This document shows, one piece after another, positions 1 through 7,636 of a DNA stretch of 64,000 nt (position 1 is its first letter; each line of letters begins with the position of its first letter). Source of the DNA: Limnohabitans sp. 2KL-51. Lineage in GTDB: Bacteria; Pseudomonadota; Gammaproteobacteria; Burkholderiales; Burkholderiaceae_C. A model generated the notes under the pieces. The model was not told where the DNA came from and did not search any database. It saw nothing but the letters and a program-made list of their open reading frames with translations. The stretch is taken from the NCBI RefSeq assembly GCF_003063645.1, contig NZ_NESJ01000005.1, positions 62,001-126,000 of the forward strand. The letters are read 5' to 3'. The position numbers and the translations under genes were made by a program.

Positions 1-727
1 TGTTGCCTTCACGCACAAACTTGGACAGGTCGGCGCCAAACAATACGTTGTAGATCGCATCGGGCTTGGCATCGGCCAGGGCCTGCACCACGCTGCCCGC
101 GTCGAGCCTGCCCAGCGGTGGCGCCTGCTCGGCCACAAACTCCACGTCGGGCTGGGCGGCTTTGAGCAAGGTTTTGAATGCGGCAGCGGCAGACTGGCCA
201 TATTCATAGTTGGGGTAAACCACAGCCCAGCGTTTTTTCTTGAGCTTGACCGCCTCAGGCACCAACATGGCCGCCTGCATATAGGTGCCGGGACGCAAAC
301 GGAAAGTGTAGGCGTTGCCGCCTTGCCAGGTCAGCTTGTCGGTCAGTGGTTCCCCGGCCAGGAAGAAAGCTTTTTTCTGTTTGGCAAAGTCGGCCACGGC
401 CAAACCGGTGTTGGACAGGAAGGTGCCTGTCAGCACATCGATTTTTTCACGCGAGATCAGCTCTTCGGCCACGCGCACCGCATCACCCGGGTTGGCGTTG
501 TCGTCGCGTGTGATCAGCTCGAATTTCTTGCCCATCACGCCACCGGCCGCATTGATCTCTTCAATGGCCAGCTCCATGCCCTTTTTGTAGGGCTCCAGGA
601 AAGCGGGTTGGGCTTTGTAGCTGTTGAGTTCCCCGATCTTGAAGGTGTTTTGGGCCTGCGTGGGCATGGCGACCCAGGCAAGGGCTGCCAGCGCAATGGC
701 ACGGCGTAGAGGGTTGGCTGCTTTCAT
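1..727 (-). CDS. ABC transporter substrate-binding protein, branched-chain amino acid (HAAT) type, C-terminus outside the window
   Basis: The frame opens with an ATG at 727 and runs off the left edge, giving about 242 visible residues. The N-terminus is a signal peptide (basic MKAANPLRRA, then an Ala-rich core ending TQAQ). The mature part starts FKIGELNSY and has the Leu/Ile/Val-binding fold signatures: GMELAIEEINAAGGVMGKKFELITRDDNANPGDAVRVAEELI and the later GQSAAAAFKTLLK segment. The family binds amino acids, aromatic acids or amides in the periplasm. It lies downstream of, and in the same direction as, the AA_synth, UPF0280 and 6-hydroxynicotinate reductase-like genes, so import of that pathway's substrate is a reasonable inference. 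Permease and ATPase partners are not visible. Confidence 0.85.
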   Translation of the reverse strand, partial: MKAANPLRRAIALAALAWVAMPTQAQNTFKIGELNSYKAQPAFLEPYKKGMELAIEEINAAGGVMGKKFELITRDDNANPGDAVRVAEELISREKIDVLTGTFLSNTGLAVADFAKQKKAFFLAGEPLTDKLTWQGGNAYTFRLRPGTYMQAAMLVPEAVKLKKKRWAVVYPNYEYGQSAAAAFKTLLKAAQPDVEFVAEQAPPLGRLDAGSVVQALADAKPDAIYNVLFGADLSKFVREGN

Positions 728-783
728 GAAGGATCTCCTTGGGTGGGGTAAAAAAACGATTTCTGAACGAGGGGGTCTGCGCG

Positions 784-1368
784 TCAGCGCAAACCGTCCT
801 GACCTTGTATCTCATGCACTTGTAAACCGCCGATGCGCGGCAGTGGACGTCCGCTGTCCGTCACCACCACCGCGACCACAATTTCTTGTGCGCGCGGCGC
901 ATCGCTCACACGTGCTTCCATGGCATCAAAATGACTGCGCACGAAAGCCGCATCCTTGTGGCCCAAGGGCACATCAATGGCTGTGCCCATGCCGCCACGT
1001 TTTTTGGCGGAAGGCACCAGTGCAGCGCCTTTTTCAACGGCTGCACGCAAAGGCGCGCCCAGCTTGGGGTGCAAGATGGCGGCGGCGTGTTCGAGTTCAC
1101 CGGCTTCCCCAACGATGGCGGCTTTGCCATAACTGTGTGCTTGGCCAGGCTCAATGCCTAAAGCCTGTACGCATTTTTGACCCAGTAAAGCACCCAGCTC
1201 TTCACCGATGGCGATCAACTCGTCCAGGTTTTCGCTGTAGCGCCCGGCATAGGGGTTGGCAATCACGGCCATGGCCAAAGCGCGGCGTGTGGGGGGCGTG
1301 ACGGCACGGCCCATTTCAAGCCGTGTCTCGTCCACTTGAACAATGATTTTTCGGATGTGTGCGGTCAT
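784..1368 (-). CDS. Amino acid synthesis (AA_synth, PF06684/DUF1185) family protein, copy 1
   Basis: A 194-residue protein beginning MTAHIRKIIVQVDETRLEMG. I chose the ATG at 1368 because AAGGAG lies just upstream; an in-frame ATG at 1428 would overlap the preceding gene. Family signatures are NPYAGRYSENLDELIAIGEELG, GKAAIVGEAGELEHAAAILHPKLGAPLR, KKRGGMGTAIDVPLGHKDAAFVRSHFDAMEARV and a C-terminal GRPLPRIGG. PF06684 proteins have known structures related to the chorismate mutase fold, but no assigned reaction. It is a clear paralogue of the next gene upstream (same NPYAGRY, GKGAIVGE and DAIEVRV blocks), 41 bp away in one transcription unit with the UPF0280 and reductase genes. A ring-opening or tautomer-handling role in that pathway is only a guess. 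Confidence 0.85.
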   Translation of the reverse strand: MTAHIRKIIVQVDETRLEMGRAVTPPTRRALAMAVIANPYAGRYSENLDELIAIGEELGALLGQKCVQALGIEPGQAHSYGKAAIVGEAGELEHAAAILHPKLGAPLRAAVEKGAALVPSAKKRGGMGTAIDVPLGHKDAAFVRSHFDAMEARVSDAPRAQEIVVAVVVTDSGRPLPRIGGLQVHEIQGQDGLR

Positions 1369-1409
1369 CGAAGACGTCTCCTTGAGGGGTTGTGGGGTGT
1401 CGTGCGGAA

Positions 1410-2054
1410 TCAGCGCAGGCCGTTCCACTGGCGGATGTCTTCGGCGCGCAAACCACCCACGCGATCATGGACGCGGTAGCCGGTGGTCATGGCCAGGATG
1501 AAGACGATTTCATCGGCCAGCGGCGCGCCAGGCACACGCACCTCAATGGCGTCAAACTGGCCGCGCACATAAGAGGCGTTGATGTTGGTGAGCGGCACGT
1601 CCAGCGCAGCACCGGGTGGGCCGACTTTTTTGGTTGAGGGCACGATGGCCAAGGCATTGCCTGGCTGGCCGGTGAGCTTTTCATCGACTTTGCCTGACGT
1701 GTAAGCGGCGCGGTCACCCTTCCAGCCCAGCAATTCGCGCATGGCATAGCCACCCGGTACATGCCACAGTGCACCGTGCTCCAGTTCACCGAACTCACCC
1801 ACAATCGCCCCCTTGCCATACGTGGCAATGCGCTCTGCGGACACATCCATGGCCTCCAGAAGCTGGCGCGCCATGTCAATGCCCACGTCCTGCAAGGCCT
1901 CCATCATGGGCAGGATGTTGGGCTCGTAGCGCCCGGCATAGGGGTTGGTCAGCACCGCGCCAATGGCCCCGCGCAGCAGTGGCTGGGCCGGTGCAGGACC
2001 GAACTCATGGAAGATTTCTTCTACCTGGGTGAACACGCGTCGTATCTGAATCAT
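1410..2054 (-). CDS. Amino acid synthesis (AA_synth, PF06684/DUF1185) family protein, copy 2
   Basis: A 214-residue protein, MIQIRRVFTQVEEIFHEFG. It carries the same ordered blocks as its downstream paralogue: GAVLTNPYAGRYEPNILPMMEAL, YGKGAIVGEFGELEHGALWHVPGGYAMRELLG, KKVGPPGAALDVPLTNINASYVRGQFDAIEVRV and a C-terminal DRVGGLRAEDIRQWNGLR. Copy 1 ends in a similar GGLQVHEIQGQDGLR. The two copies have clearly diverged in their middle sections, so they may be subunits of a hetero-oligomer or act on different intermediates (inference). The start has no strong ribosome site. The function of the family is not established. Confidence 0.85.
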   Translation of the reverse strand: MIQIRRVFTQVEEIFHEFGPAPAQPLLRGAIGAVLTNPYAGRYEPNILPMMEALQDVGIDMARQLLEAMDVSAERIATYGKGAIVGEFGELEHGALWHVPGGYAMRELLGWKGDRAAYTSGKVDEKLTGQPGNALAIVPSTKKVGPPGAALDVPLTNINASYVRGQFDAIEVRVPGAPLADEIVFILAMTTGYRVHDRVGGLRAEDIRQWNGLR

Positions 2055-2074
2055 TTCGTCACCATAAGCATTTC

Positions 2075-2995
2075 TCAGGCCAAGGCCAGAGGGTTTTCCT
2101 CAAAGGATAAGGGCGCAAGCGTTGCAGCCATGGTTAACAACCGCGACTGCCCCTGACACACCAGTGCCGCCGCTGCGATCAGGCCCTGCGCCTGACATTC
2201 TCGTGCGCGCTGCCACCCTGCATGAAGGGCGCGTTGAACCCACTCTACAGGCAAGCTCGGCACATCCACTGTCACTTGCAAATCACCCAGATCGGTCATG
2301 TCCCGCAGGCTGTTGGCGGGCTGACGAACGATGCCTTGGTGCGCCACATTGACGGCATTGGCAATGATGCTGGCAGCCGCATCGGCCTGCGCCGCCGTGG
2401 CGGCCAGCACCGTCACGCTGTCGGCAATGCCCAAAGAAAAACTGCGCCCGCGCCAGCCACTGGTGGCCACACCGCGCACCGGCATGGCGTGGGTCACTTC
2501 AAACGCACCATCAAGGTTCAGCCCTTGCATCAACTCTTGCACTTGCAAACGCGCCAGATCGGCGTACAGGCCCACCCGCACGGACTGGTCTGGTGCCAGG
2601 TGCAAAGCAATGTCGCCCCCGTTGTTGACCCAGGCACGCGCCACGCCTGCACGGACATAACAAGCCAGTAACTCTTGCGCCACACTGCCCGCCACCGCCG
2701 CCATGGGCGTGATGTAGGTCTGGTCTGCCCAAGGTGCACAGGCCCGCCACATGCGCCGCGCCACACCACTTTGCAAGGGGCAGCGCTCACCCGCTTGCAC
2801 CGGCAAGCGCAACACAGGCCATTCAGCCATCAGCTCCGCCAGCAAGGGCTCAAAGCGCGTCCAGGCTTGCTCGTGCGCGAGCGCCACGGCCGCTTCACCC
2901 TCGGGACCCCAAGGGTCGGCGCCGATCACGATGTCCATGGGACCGTGTTGGAAATGCCAGCGACCGTCGGGCAAGCGATGACGAGTAGCACTCAC
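2075..2995 (-). CDS. UPF0280 family protein (ApbE-like)
   Basis: A 306-residue protein starting at a GTG (2995) with GAGG 8 nt upstream; it begins 10 bp after the stop of the reductase-like gene, so it is probably co-transcribed with it. UPF0280 family features include GPMDIVIGADPWG near residue 20, MAAVAGSVAQELLACYVRAGVARAWVNNGGDIALHL around residues 100-135, VATSGWRGRSFSLGIADSVTVLAATAAQADAAASIIANAVN around 175-220 and a C-terminal LICQGQSR-like strand. The family is distantly related to ApbE flavin transferases and is annotated as thiamine or FAD linked without proof. Placement beside a predicted flavo/Fe-S reductase makes cofactor insertion a testable role, but this is inference. Confidence 0.82.
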   Translation of the reverse strand: MSATRHRLPDGRWHFQHGPMDIVIGADPWGPEGEAAVALAHEQAWTRFEPLLAELMAEWPVLRLPVQAGERCPLQSGVARRMWRACAPWADQTYITPMAAVAGSVAQELLACYVRAGVARAWVNNGGDIALHLAPDQSVRVGLYADLARLQVQELMQGLNLDGAFEVTHAMPVRGVATSGWRGRSFSLGIADSVTVLAATAAQADAAASIIANAVNVAHQGIVRQPANSLRDMTDLGDLQVTVDVPSLPVEWVQRALHAGWQRARECQAQGLIAAAALVCQGQSRLLTMAATLAPLSFEENPLALA

Positions 2996-3005
2996 GCGCG
3001 GTACC

Positions 3006-4601
3006 TCATCCGAGCATCGGGTCTTGCCCGAGCGGCCAGGGGTTGGATTGCGGTTGGGCCTGCCATGACAGGGCCGTTGGGGCGCCGTCGCTGTGCCAGG
3101 ACCCTTGCTTCAAGACCTCCTGGAGCAAGCGCACGTACGCCATGTGCCCACCCAAAGCTTGGTAGTCCGACAGCCGCATGCTGAATTCAATCGGGGCAAT
3201 GATGGCGGGCGTGGGTACCGTTCCGAAACTGTGGTCTGGCATGCGCAGCACATCCGACATCACCGTGATGCCACCGCCAGGCCAGACAAAGGCGGGCGCA
3301 CCGCCACACGTCACATTGACCAAAGCCTGCTTGATGGCACGGGTGAGGAGCACCGGGTTTTCGGTAACGCCGGCCCGCAAACTGCCACCTGCGCCAGCCA
3401 GGAACATCACGCTGCACAGCGAGGGCTCGCAATTTTCGCCAATGCGCTCAACGATGACCTGCACCGCCGCAGGCATGTCTTGCGGTACGGCCTGCAATTG
3501 CTCGTTGAGCACATACCAAGCCGCATGCTCACCCGTGGTCGAGGTCATGAGCATTCGCAAGCCCGGCCAGGCCACCTGAGGGTCCCACCCTTCAATGATG
3601 GACAAGGGGTCAGCAATGTCAGTGCCCCCCCAGCCATTGCCCGGATTGGCCACCTGAAAATACCGACCCGGCGTCGATTTTCGCCCCCGCATCTCAAGGC
3701 CAGAAGGCTTCATGTCCAGGCAGCGCCCCGCCTGGTGCTCGGTCAGGACGCCGGTGATGTGGTCGTCCAGCACCACCACCTCGTCGGCCAGTCCTAAAAA
3801 TTGCTTGGCAAAAATGCCCACCACGGCCGAGCCACAGCCCACGCGCATGCGCTGCTCCACCACGCCGTTGACAATCGGTGCTTGCCCAGCCTGGATCACC
3901 AGCTGAGCGCCGCCATCAATGGTCAATTCCACCGCTTGTTTGTTGCCCAAAGCCTGCATCATGTCCACCGTGACGCGGCCCTCTTTTTTTCTGCCACCGG
4001 TCAGGTGGTGCACCCCACCGAGCGACAGCATTTGCGAGCCATATTCGGCGGTGGTGACATGCCCGACTACCTCGCCTTTCATGCGCACATTGGCTTGCTC
4101 TGCACCCAAAAAGCGATCGGTGTCGATCTTCACCTTGAAACTGCAGTAGCTGAAAATGCCTTCGGTGACCACGGTCACCATGTCAACACCCTCGACCTGT
4201 GAAGACACGATGAAAGGCGCCGGCTTGTAATCGGGGTAGGTGGTCGACGAGCCGACGCCCGTCACAAACACCTGATCGGTGTGCAGCAAGTCGCCATTCC
4301 ATGACGCCGGTCCTTCATCGGATGCACCCGCGGCAAATGGCACCAGCACCGGCTCATCTTTCTCGAGCGTGCGGCGCAGAAAAACCACCGGGTCCACACG
4401 CACCAGCAAACCATCTCGGTTGGCATAACGGTCACAAGCCCCCAGCCGACCCTCGGAAATTTGGCAAAGGACGGGGCAGGCATTGCACTCGATCTTGGCA
4501 CCGCTCATGCGCTCATTGCGCGGCTTGGCACGCTCTGGCACCTGCTGCGTCGCAGGTGTCTCCATGCCGGGAAGCCCATCGGTTTTTGAGTGTTCGGTCA
4601 T
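3006..4601 (-). CDS. 6-hydroxynicotinate reductase-like Fe-S protein (Hnr family)
   Basis: A 531-residue protein. After a 35-residue polar lead comes a cysteine cluster, C39-x2-C42-x3-C46-x9-C56 (ECNACPVLCQISEGRLGACDRYAN), suited to a [4Fe-4S] centre. The rest has the family's glycine-rich blocks, for example FVTGVGSSTTYPDYKPAPF, VGHVTTAEYGSQML, GCGSAVVGIFAKQFL, VANPGNGWGGTDIADPL and FVWPGGGITVMSDVLRMPDHSFGTVPTPAIIAPIEFSM. In Eubacterium barkeri, Hnr reduces 6-hydroxynicotinate to 1,4,5,6-tetrahydro-6-oxonicotinate with reduced ferredoxin. Assignment rests on family resemblance plus the nearby enamidase, the next enzyme of that pathway, and a divergent ferredoxin-NADP reductase. The start at 4601 has a weak ribosome site; an in-frame ATG at 4508 just before the Cys cluster is an alternative. 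Confidence 0.78.
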   Translation of the reverse strand: MTEHSKTDGLPGMETPATQQVPERAKPRNERMSGAKIECNACPVLCQISEGRLGACDRYANRDGLLVRVDPVVFLRRTLEKDEPVLVPFAAGASDEGPASWNGDLLHTDQVFVTGVGSSTTYPDYKPAPFIVSSQVEGVDMVTVVTEGIFSYCSFKVKIDTDRFLGAEQANVRMKGEVVGHVTTAEYGSQMLSLGGVHHLTGGRKKEGRVTVDMMQALGNKQAVELTIDGGAQLVIQAGQAPIVNGVVEQRMRVGCGSAVVGIFAKQFLGLADEVVVLDDHITGVLTEHQAGRCLDMKPSGLEMRGRKSTPGRYFQVANPGNGWGGTDIADPLSIIEGWDPQVAWPGLRMLMTSTTGEHAAWYVLNEQLQAVPQDMPAAVQVIVERIGENCEPSLCSVMFLAGAGGSLRAGVTENPVLLTRAIKQALVNVTCGGAPAFVWPGGGITVMSDVLRMPDHSFGTVPTPAIIAPIEFSMRLSDYQALGGHMAYVRLLQEVLKQGSWHSDGAPTALSWQAQPQSNPWPLGQDPMLG

Positions 4602-4627
4602 CTCGGTTTTTGCTTGTCAAAAAGCTG

Positions 4628-4696
4628 AAGTGCGCACTTGCACGACAGATTCATTCTGTGTAGCATTCACAACACCGAAATGTTGCGTTCACTACA
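4628..4696. promoter_or_regulatory. Divergent control region with three dyads between the reductase-like gene and fpr
   Basis: The 206-bp gap between divergent genes holds a perfect 12-bp palindrome AAGTGCGCACTT (4628-4639), a small dyad ACAGA-N5-TCTGT (4645-4659), and a two-tier dyad centred at 4677/4678: TGTAG (4659-4663) and CAACA (4670-4674) mirrored by TGTTG (4681-4685) and CTACA (4692-4696). The last also reads as direct repeats ATTCACAACA / GTTCACTACA spaced 22 bp, about two helical turns. The TetR gene encoded two genes downstream is the obvious candidate binder. Seen in sequence; function inferred. Confidence 0.55.
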
Positions 4697-4807
4697 TTAA
4701 AGTCAATTTAGCGCATCCTGTTTTGCTGTGCAACAGTGTTTTCCCCAAGCTGTCGCACACAGCCCTGCAAAGGATTTTTGTTTTGTTCAACCTGACCTTG
4801 ATCGACC

Positions 4808-5581
4808 ATGAGCGCCTTTCTTGAAGAACGTGTCTTGAGCGTGCACCACTGGACAGACCGCCTGTTCACCTTCACCACCACACGTGATCCATCGCTGCGT
4901 TTTTCCAATGGCCACTTCACCATGATTGGCCTGCGCTTGAACGGCAAACCGCTGCTTCGGGCATACAGCATCGCCAGCCCCAACTACGAAGAGCATTTGG
5001 AATTTTTGAGCATCAAGGTTGAAGAAGGCCCGTTGACTTCCCACCTGCAGCACATCCAGGTGGGTGACACCATCATCGTCGGTAAAAAGCCCACCGGCAC
5101 CTTGCTGATCGACTACCTGACGCCGGCCAAACGCTTGTACCTGCTGTCCACCGGCACGGGCTTGGCGCCTTTCCTGAGCATCATCCGCGACCCCGAGACT
5201 TATGAAAAATTTGAAACCGTGGTGGTGGTGCATGGGGTGCGTCAGGTGGATGAGCTGGCCTACCACGACCTGATCGTCGATCACTTGCCGCAACACGAAT
5301 TTCTGGGCGACATGATCGGCCAGCAGCTGCGCTACTACCCGACAGTCACGCGCGAGACTTACCGCAACATGGGCCGTGTGACGGCGCTGATTGAAAATGG
5401 CAAACTCTTCACGGACTTGGGCATGCCCCCCATGAATCCGGCCGAGGACCGGGTGATGTTGTGCGGCAGCCCGGGCATGCTCAATGACCTCAAGCACATG
5501 CTGGAGACACAGGGCTTTGTGGAGGGCAACACCAGCACCCCGGGTAACTTTGTCATTGAACGGGCATTTGTCGAGAAATAA
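4808..5581 (+). CDS. fpr: Ferredoxin--NADP reductase
   Basis: A 257-residue flavoenzyme of the bacterial plant-type FNR family. Visible motifs: FAD-binding RAYS (residues about 55-58 in LLRAYSIASPNYEEHLEF), the substrate/FAD loop VEEGPLTSHLQHIQVGDTI, the NADP-binding STGTGLAPFLSIIRDPETY, a later MLCGSPGMLNDLKHML, and the C-terminal VIERAFVEK typical of the subclass ending in a short basic/aromatic tail. It transfers electrons between NADPH and ferredoxin or flavodoxin. It is transcribed divergently from the 6-hydroxynicotinate reductase-like gene and 6 bp ahead of the TetR gene, so here it may be a dedicated electron supplier for the reductase rather than a housekeeping copy (inference). Confidence 0.93.
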   Translation: MSAFLEERVLSVHHWTDRLFTFTTTRDPSLRFSNGHFTMIGLRLNGKPLLRAYSIASPNYEEHLEFLSIKVEEGPLTSHLQHIQVGDTIIVGKKPTGTLLIDYLTPAKRLYLLSTGTGLAPFLSIIRDPETYEKFETVVVVHGVRQVDELAYHDLIVDHLPQHEFLGDMIGQQLRYYPTVTRETYRNMGRVTALIENGKLFTDLGMPPMNPAEDRVMLCGSPGMLNDLKHMLETQGFVEGNTSTPGNFVIERAFVEK

Positions 5582-5587
5582 ACACAC

Positions 5588-6301
5588 ATGGTGACTGCAG
5601 CACGCCAACCCAAGCCCAGCCTGGCCAAGCCGAGTGCAAAGCCGAGCGCCAAGCGCGTGGTAGGGGTGCGCGAACACAACGCGCAACAAACACGAGAGAG
5701 CATTTTGCGCGCCGCCATCAAGGTGTTTGCGCAGCACGGTTATGAAGGCGGCAGTGTCGAAAAAATTTCTCGGCAAGCCATGTCCTACGACCGCATGATC
5801 TATTACTATTTCGGCAGCAAGGAAGGCTTGTTCATCGAAGTGCTGGAGACGATTTACCGCCGAATGAACGACGCCGAGGCGCAATTGGCCATCGATGTGA
5901 ACACGCCGCTTCTTGCCTTGGAGCAAGTGGTTCATTTTGTGCTGGACTATTACCGCCACCATCCGGAGTTCGTCACCCTGCTCAATACGGAAAATCTGCA
6001 CAAGGGCAAGCACATCGTGAAATCCCTGCGTGCACGCGAATTTTCATCGCCAGCCATCGCCGTGATCCATGACATCTTGCGTGCAGGTGTATCGCAGGGA
6101 CTGTTTCGCACCGACATATCGGCCCGCGACGTTTACCTGCTGATTGCGGCCACCGGCTATTTCTACATGTCCAACCGGTACACGCTGTCGGCCTTTTTGG
6201 GCGAAAACATAGATGCCCCGCAGGCTGTGGCGCAGTGGAAATCTTTCGTCATTGACACCGTGTTCCGCGTGGTCAATGTTCCCCTTCCATCCCACCCTTA
6301 A
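5588..6301 (+). CDS. TetR/AcrR family transcriptional regulator
   Basis: A 237-residue repressor with a low-complexity Lys/Pro/Ala N-terminal tail (about 30 residues, repeated AKPSAKPSAK) before the TetR_N helix-turn-helix: TRESILRAAIKVFAQHGYEGGSVEKISRQAMSYDRMIYYYFGSKEGLF (about residues 35-82). The ligand domain follows, with FVLDYYRHHPEFVTLLNTENLHKGKHI. It lies 6 bp after fpr and 11 bp before the enamidase gene, so the three are probably one operon and the regulator probably controls the divergent promoter region upstream of fpr. Ligand unknown; a pathway intermediate is likely. Confidence 0.9.
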   Translation: MVTAARQPKPSLAKPSAKPSAKRVVGVREHNAQQTRESILRAAIKVFAQHGYEGGSVEKISRQAMSYDRMIYYYFGSKEGLFIEVLETIYRRMNDAEAQLAIDVNTPLLALEQVVHFVLDYYRHHPEFVTLLNTENLHKGKHIVKSLRAREFSSPAIAVIHDILRAGVSQGLFRTDISARDVYLLIAATGYFYMSNRYTLSAFLGENIDAPQAVAQWKSFVIDTVFRVVNVPLPSHP

Positions 6302-6312
6302 GGAGATTCCCC

Positions 6313-7509
6313 ATGGCAGACATCAACACCACCGGCGCATCCGGAAAAGTTGTCATCAAGAACATTGGCTTGTTGCTATCGGGTGACCTGGATCAGCCTA
6401 TTTTGCAGGCGGACACCCTGGTCGTTCTTGACGGACTCATCACCGCAGTGGGCCGCGAAAAAGATTGCGATCTGGAAGGCGCCCAAACCGTCATCGATGC
6501 GCGGCAGACCTGTGTTTGCCCGGGTTTGATCGACAGCCATGTGCACCCGGTGTTTGGCGACTGGACGCCACGCCAAAATCAGATCGGCTGGATCGACTCC
6601 ACCATGAACGGCGGCGTGACCACCATGGTCTCGGCCGGTGAAGTGCATTTGCCTGGACGCCCCAAAGACATCGTCGGCCTCAAAGCCCTGGCCATTACGG
6701 CGCAACGCGCTTTTGACAACTTCCGCCCTGGCGGCGTGAAGGTGATCGCGGGCGCGCCCATCATCGAAAAAGGCATGACCGAGCAAGACTTCAAGGACCT
6801 GGCCGATGCGGGCGTCACCCTGCTGGGCGAGGTGGGCTTGGGTTCCGTCAAGGCCGGGTATGAGGCCCAGCAAATGGTGGCCTGGGCCCGCAAGCACGGC
6901 ATCCAAAGCACGATCCACACCGGCGGCCCCTCCATTCCAGGCTCGGGCATGATCGACAAGGATGTTGTGCTTGAAGCCGATGCCGACATCATTGGCCACA
7001 TCAACGGCGGGCACACTTCGCTGCCCGAAGCCCATGTCTGTGAGTTGTGCGAAAAATCCTCACGCGCCATCGAGATCGTGCACAACGGCAACGAGCGGGT
7101 GGCCATTGCAGCGGCGCGTGCGGCACTCGAACTCAAGTGCCCGCACCGCATCATTTTGGGCACCGATGGCCCGGCAGGCTCTGGCGTGCAACCGCTGGGC
7201 ATGCTGCGCATGGTGGCGCTGCTGTCCAGCCTGGCCAACATCCCTGCCGAGTTGGTGTTTTGCTTTGCCACCGGCAATACGGCCCGCATCCGCAACCTGA
7301 ACTGTGGCCTGATCGAAGTCGGGCGGGCCGCCGATTTTGTCTTCATGGACCGCGCTCAGCACACCGCAGGCAAAACCCTGCTGGAGAGTGTTCAGTTGGG
7401 TGACATCCCCGGCATTGGCATGGTCATGATCGACGGCATCGTGCGTTGCGGCCGCAGCCGCAACACGCCCCCCGCCACCGAAATTCCGGTGGTGCTGGGC
7501 AGCCATTGA
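6313..7509 (+). CDS. ena: Enamidase-like amidohydrolase (1,4,5,6-tetrahydro-6-oxonicotinate hydrolysis)
   Basis: A 398-residue metal-dependent amidohydrolase with AAGGAG before the ATG. Metal-site residues can be placed: H76-x-H78 in GLIDSHVHPVFGDW, E173 in LLGEVGLG, H202 in STIHTGGPSIPGSG, H229 in DIIGHINGGHTS and D285 in ILGTDGPAGSG. The order of blocks, including PRQNQIGWIDSTMNGGVTTM, LPGRPKD, GVKVIAGAPIIEKGMTEQDF and the C-terminal SRNTPPA, follows the Eubacterium barkeri enamidase as I remember it. That enzyme opens the reduced pyridine ring to 2-formylglutarate and ammonia. Genes for both the ring-reducing and ring-opening enzymes of the pathway thus sit within 4 kb. Physiological substrate not proven. 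Confidence 0.85.
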   Translation: MADINTTGASGKVVIKNIGLLLSGDLDQPILQADTLVVLDGLITAVGREKDCDLEGAQTVIDARQTCVCPGLIDSHVHPVFGDWTPRQNQIGWIDSTMNGGVTTMVSAGEVHLPGRPKDIVGLKALAITAQRAFDNFRPGGVKVIAGAPIIEKGMTEQDFKDLADAGVTLLGEVGLGSVKAGYEAQQMVAWARKHGIQSTIHTGGPSIPGSGMIDKDVVLEADADIIGHINGGHTSLPEAHVCELCEKSSRAIEIVHNGNERVAIAAARAALELKCPHRIILGTDGPAGSGVQPLGMLRMVALLSSLANIPAELVFCFATGNTARIRNLNCGLIEVGRAADFVFMDRAQHTAGKTLLESVQLGDIPGIGMVMIDGIVRCGRSRNTPPATEIPVVLGSH

Positions 7510-7636
7510 CACGGTGTCTGCAGCGCTGGCAGCATTTTTTTCATCCCGCTGATCACCCTTGTCCGCGTTGTCTAAAAGGCCGTGAAGCGAGCCGTGGACC
7601 GCTTAAACTGGGATATTTAATGCGCAGGCCCATCCC

